In this document: positions 63,286 through 64,000 of the stretch, piece after piece
Numbering within the stretch: the first letter of the stretch is position 1
Layout of the letters: each line of letters starts with the position of its first letter
Assembly: GCA_001403775.1 (NCBI GenBank)
Contig: CYUG01000011.1
Location: 271,051-335,050 of the forward strand
Length of the DNA stretch: 64,000 nucleotides
Direction: 5' to 3'
Source: Dermabacter indicis
GTDB lineage: Bacteria > Actinomycetota > Actinomycetes > Actinomycetales > Dermabacteraceae
Translations under genes and position numbers: made by a program
The notes under the pieces: model-generated
Told to the model about the DNA's origin: nothing
The model's database searches: none
The model's input: only the letters and a program-made list of their open reading frames with translations

Positions 63286-64000
63286 TGCGTCGACTGTGGC
63301 CATTCGTGTTGGGCAGCGTCGCCCTCGGCCTAGACGCCTATGTTGTGGCGGGACTTCTACCCGACGTCGCATCTTCATTGGGAACTGGGGAAGCCGACGT
63401 TGGGTTAAGCGTTGCGGCATTCACGGGCTCCTACGCAGTCTCGGGCCCCTTACTTGCGGGACGCGCTGGGCAGCGGTCGCGACGCAGTTTGGTTACCGCT
63501 TTGCTGGTATTCACGATAGCGAACCTGATCACAGCACTGTCACCAACGATTGGGGTCTTCCTAGCCACTCGTATACTCGCTGGCGCGGCAGCAGGCGTGT
63601 ATTCGCCACTGTCGTCCGCGGTGGCCTCCGAGGTTGTGGATCAACAGCGTCGAGGTCGTGCGGTGGCTATGGTTCTTGCCGGTCTGGCAGTCGGTACCGT
63701 GTTCGGCGTGCCCATCGGACTTTTCCTGGCCCGACTGTGGGGGTGGCGCGCGGCGATACTACTGATCGTGATCATTGGCTGCGCTGCGCTAGCCGGCATA
63801 ACGCTGCGCGGCGGCGAACTACCGTCAATTCCGGCGTCGAGCACTGCTGACCGACTGCGATCCCTCACAAGCCCACGGAATCTCCTCACGGTTTCAGTGA
63901 CGCTTCTCACCGCGGTGGCTTCCTTGGGGCTCTACACCTACCTGACCGTCGTGCTGTCCGCCGGAAGTCTAGCGTCGCATCAGAGCCTGGGGATTTGGGT
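63282..64000 (+). CDS. MFS efflux transporter, 3' end cut by window edge
   Basis: DHA1-like drug or metabolite exporter, first 239 residues. It starts MMRRLWPFVLGSVALGLDAY with VVAGLLPDVASSLGTGEADV in TM1 and the loop, the DHA1 pattern, then GRAGQRSRRSLVTALLVF (motif A region) and FLATRILAGAAAGVYSPLSS in TM4, and VGTVFGVPIGLFLARLWGWR in TM5. GGGAGGTACAGGA precedes the ATG. Translation is coupled to the repressor. Codon use includes TTA, CTA and ATA, unlike the core genes, which suggests horizontal transfer. Substrate unknown. Confidence 0.88.
   Translation, partial: MMRRLWPFVLGSVALGLDAYVVAGLLPDVASSLGTGEADVGLSVAAFTGSYAVSGPLLAGRAGQRSRRSLVTALLVFTIANLITALSPTIGVFLATRILAGAAAGVYSPLSSAVASEVVDQQRRGRAVAMVLAGLAVGTVFGVPIGLFLARLWGWRAAILLIVIIGCAALAGITLRGGELPSIPASSTADRLRSLTSPRNLLTVSVTLLTAVASLGLYTYLTVVLSAGSLASHQSLGIW

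Overview
The window is ordinary chromosomal DNA of a high-GC Gram-positive bacterium (Actinomycetota). The evidence is mIHF, SepH, DUF4193, DUF3093, DUF5998, DUF7455, a PknL-type kinase, a class II DAHP synthase and a fused diheme QcrC, together with gene order shared with mycobacteria. The ParC/ParE pair and the gene set fit a micrococcal lineage such as Dermabacteraceae, but the genus is a guess. Coding density is very high. Convergent or divergent gene pairs are separated by a few bases, and many neighbours overlap by ATGA or GTGA.

Layout. 1-7007 (minus): two housekeeping runs, mihF-gmk-rpoZ-coaBC-metK (metK cut by the left edge) and efp-nusB-pyrR, plus an ABC-F ATPase. 7252-9752 (plus): alanine dehydrogenase and a dicarboxylate/amino-acid symporter. 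9842-14731 (minus): the suf Fe-S assembly operon sufR-sufB-sufD-Rieske-sufC-sufT. It faces an ABC exporter pair, heme A synthase (ctaA) and methionine aminopeptidase (14918-18408, plus). 18740-20962: a large coiled-coil CAP-domain lipoprotein. 21171-33484: aconitase, an RNA methyltransferase, an APC permease facing two TrkA-type RCK proteins, the DUF3159/OB-fold/DUF3710/dut run, DUF3093, DUF4193 and sepH; much of this matches Mycobacterium tuberculosis Rv2689c-Rv2699c. 33521-37613 (minus): an overlapping operon of a degenerate acyl-CoA synthetase fused to a GNAT domain, DUF5998 and a phosphodiesterase. 37676-45739: topoisomerase IV (parC and parE on opposite strands), a mutarotase, DUF7455, the primary sigma factor and a universal stress protein. 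45874-62299: DUF4192, polyprenyl diphosphate synthase, an Rv2175c-like protein, pknL, aroG, plsC, fadD, a DEDD/GIY-YIG nuclease, trpD and the respiratory cluster ctaE-qcrC-qcrA-qcrB, in nearly the order of Rv2173-Rv2196. 62300-64000: a strong terminator, about 600 bp without convincing genes, then an ArsR-type repressor and a truncated MFS exporter with different codon use, probably acquired.

How the parts connect. The respiratory theme recurs: heme A synthesis (ctaA), Fe-S assembly (suf), oxidase subunit III and the cytochrome bc1 complex. Cell-envelope and division functions also recur (SepH, PknL with PASTA repeats, polyprenyl synthase, PlsC, CAP lipoprotein). Potassium handling may link the APC permease to the adjacent TrkA pair.

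Most notable non-gene signals: (i) an 11-bp motif, CCGACGGTTGC, found eight times exactly in 64 kb; (ii) a recurrent TANNNT-N6/7-start arrangement suggesting leaderless transcripts for at least nine genes; (iii) tandem ACGG-N-CCGT palindromes around the sigA -10 box; (iv) a GTAAC-N6-GTAAC direct repeat before the CAP lipoprotein; (v) two tandem operators before the ArsR gene; (vi) conserved loci from which expected genes are missing (pyrimidine biosynthesis between pyrR and mihF; sufS and sufU between sufC and sufT). No tRNA, rRNA, CRISPR array or intact insertion sequence was seen.
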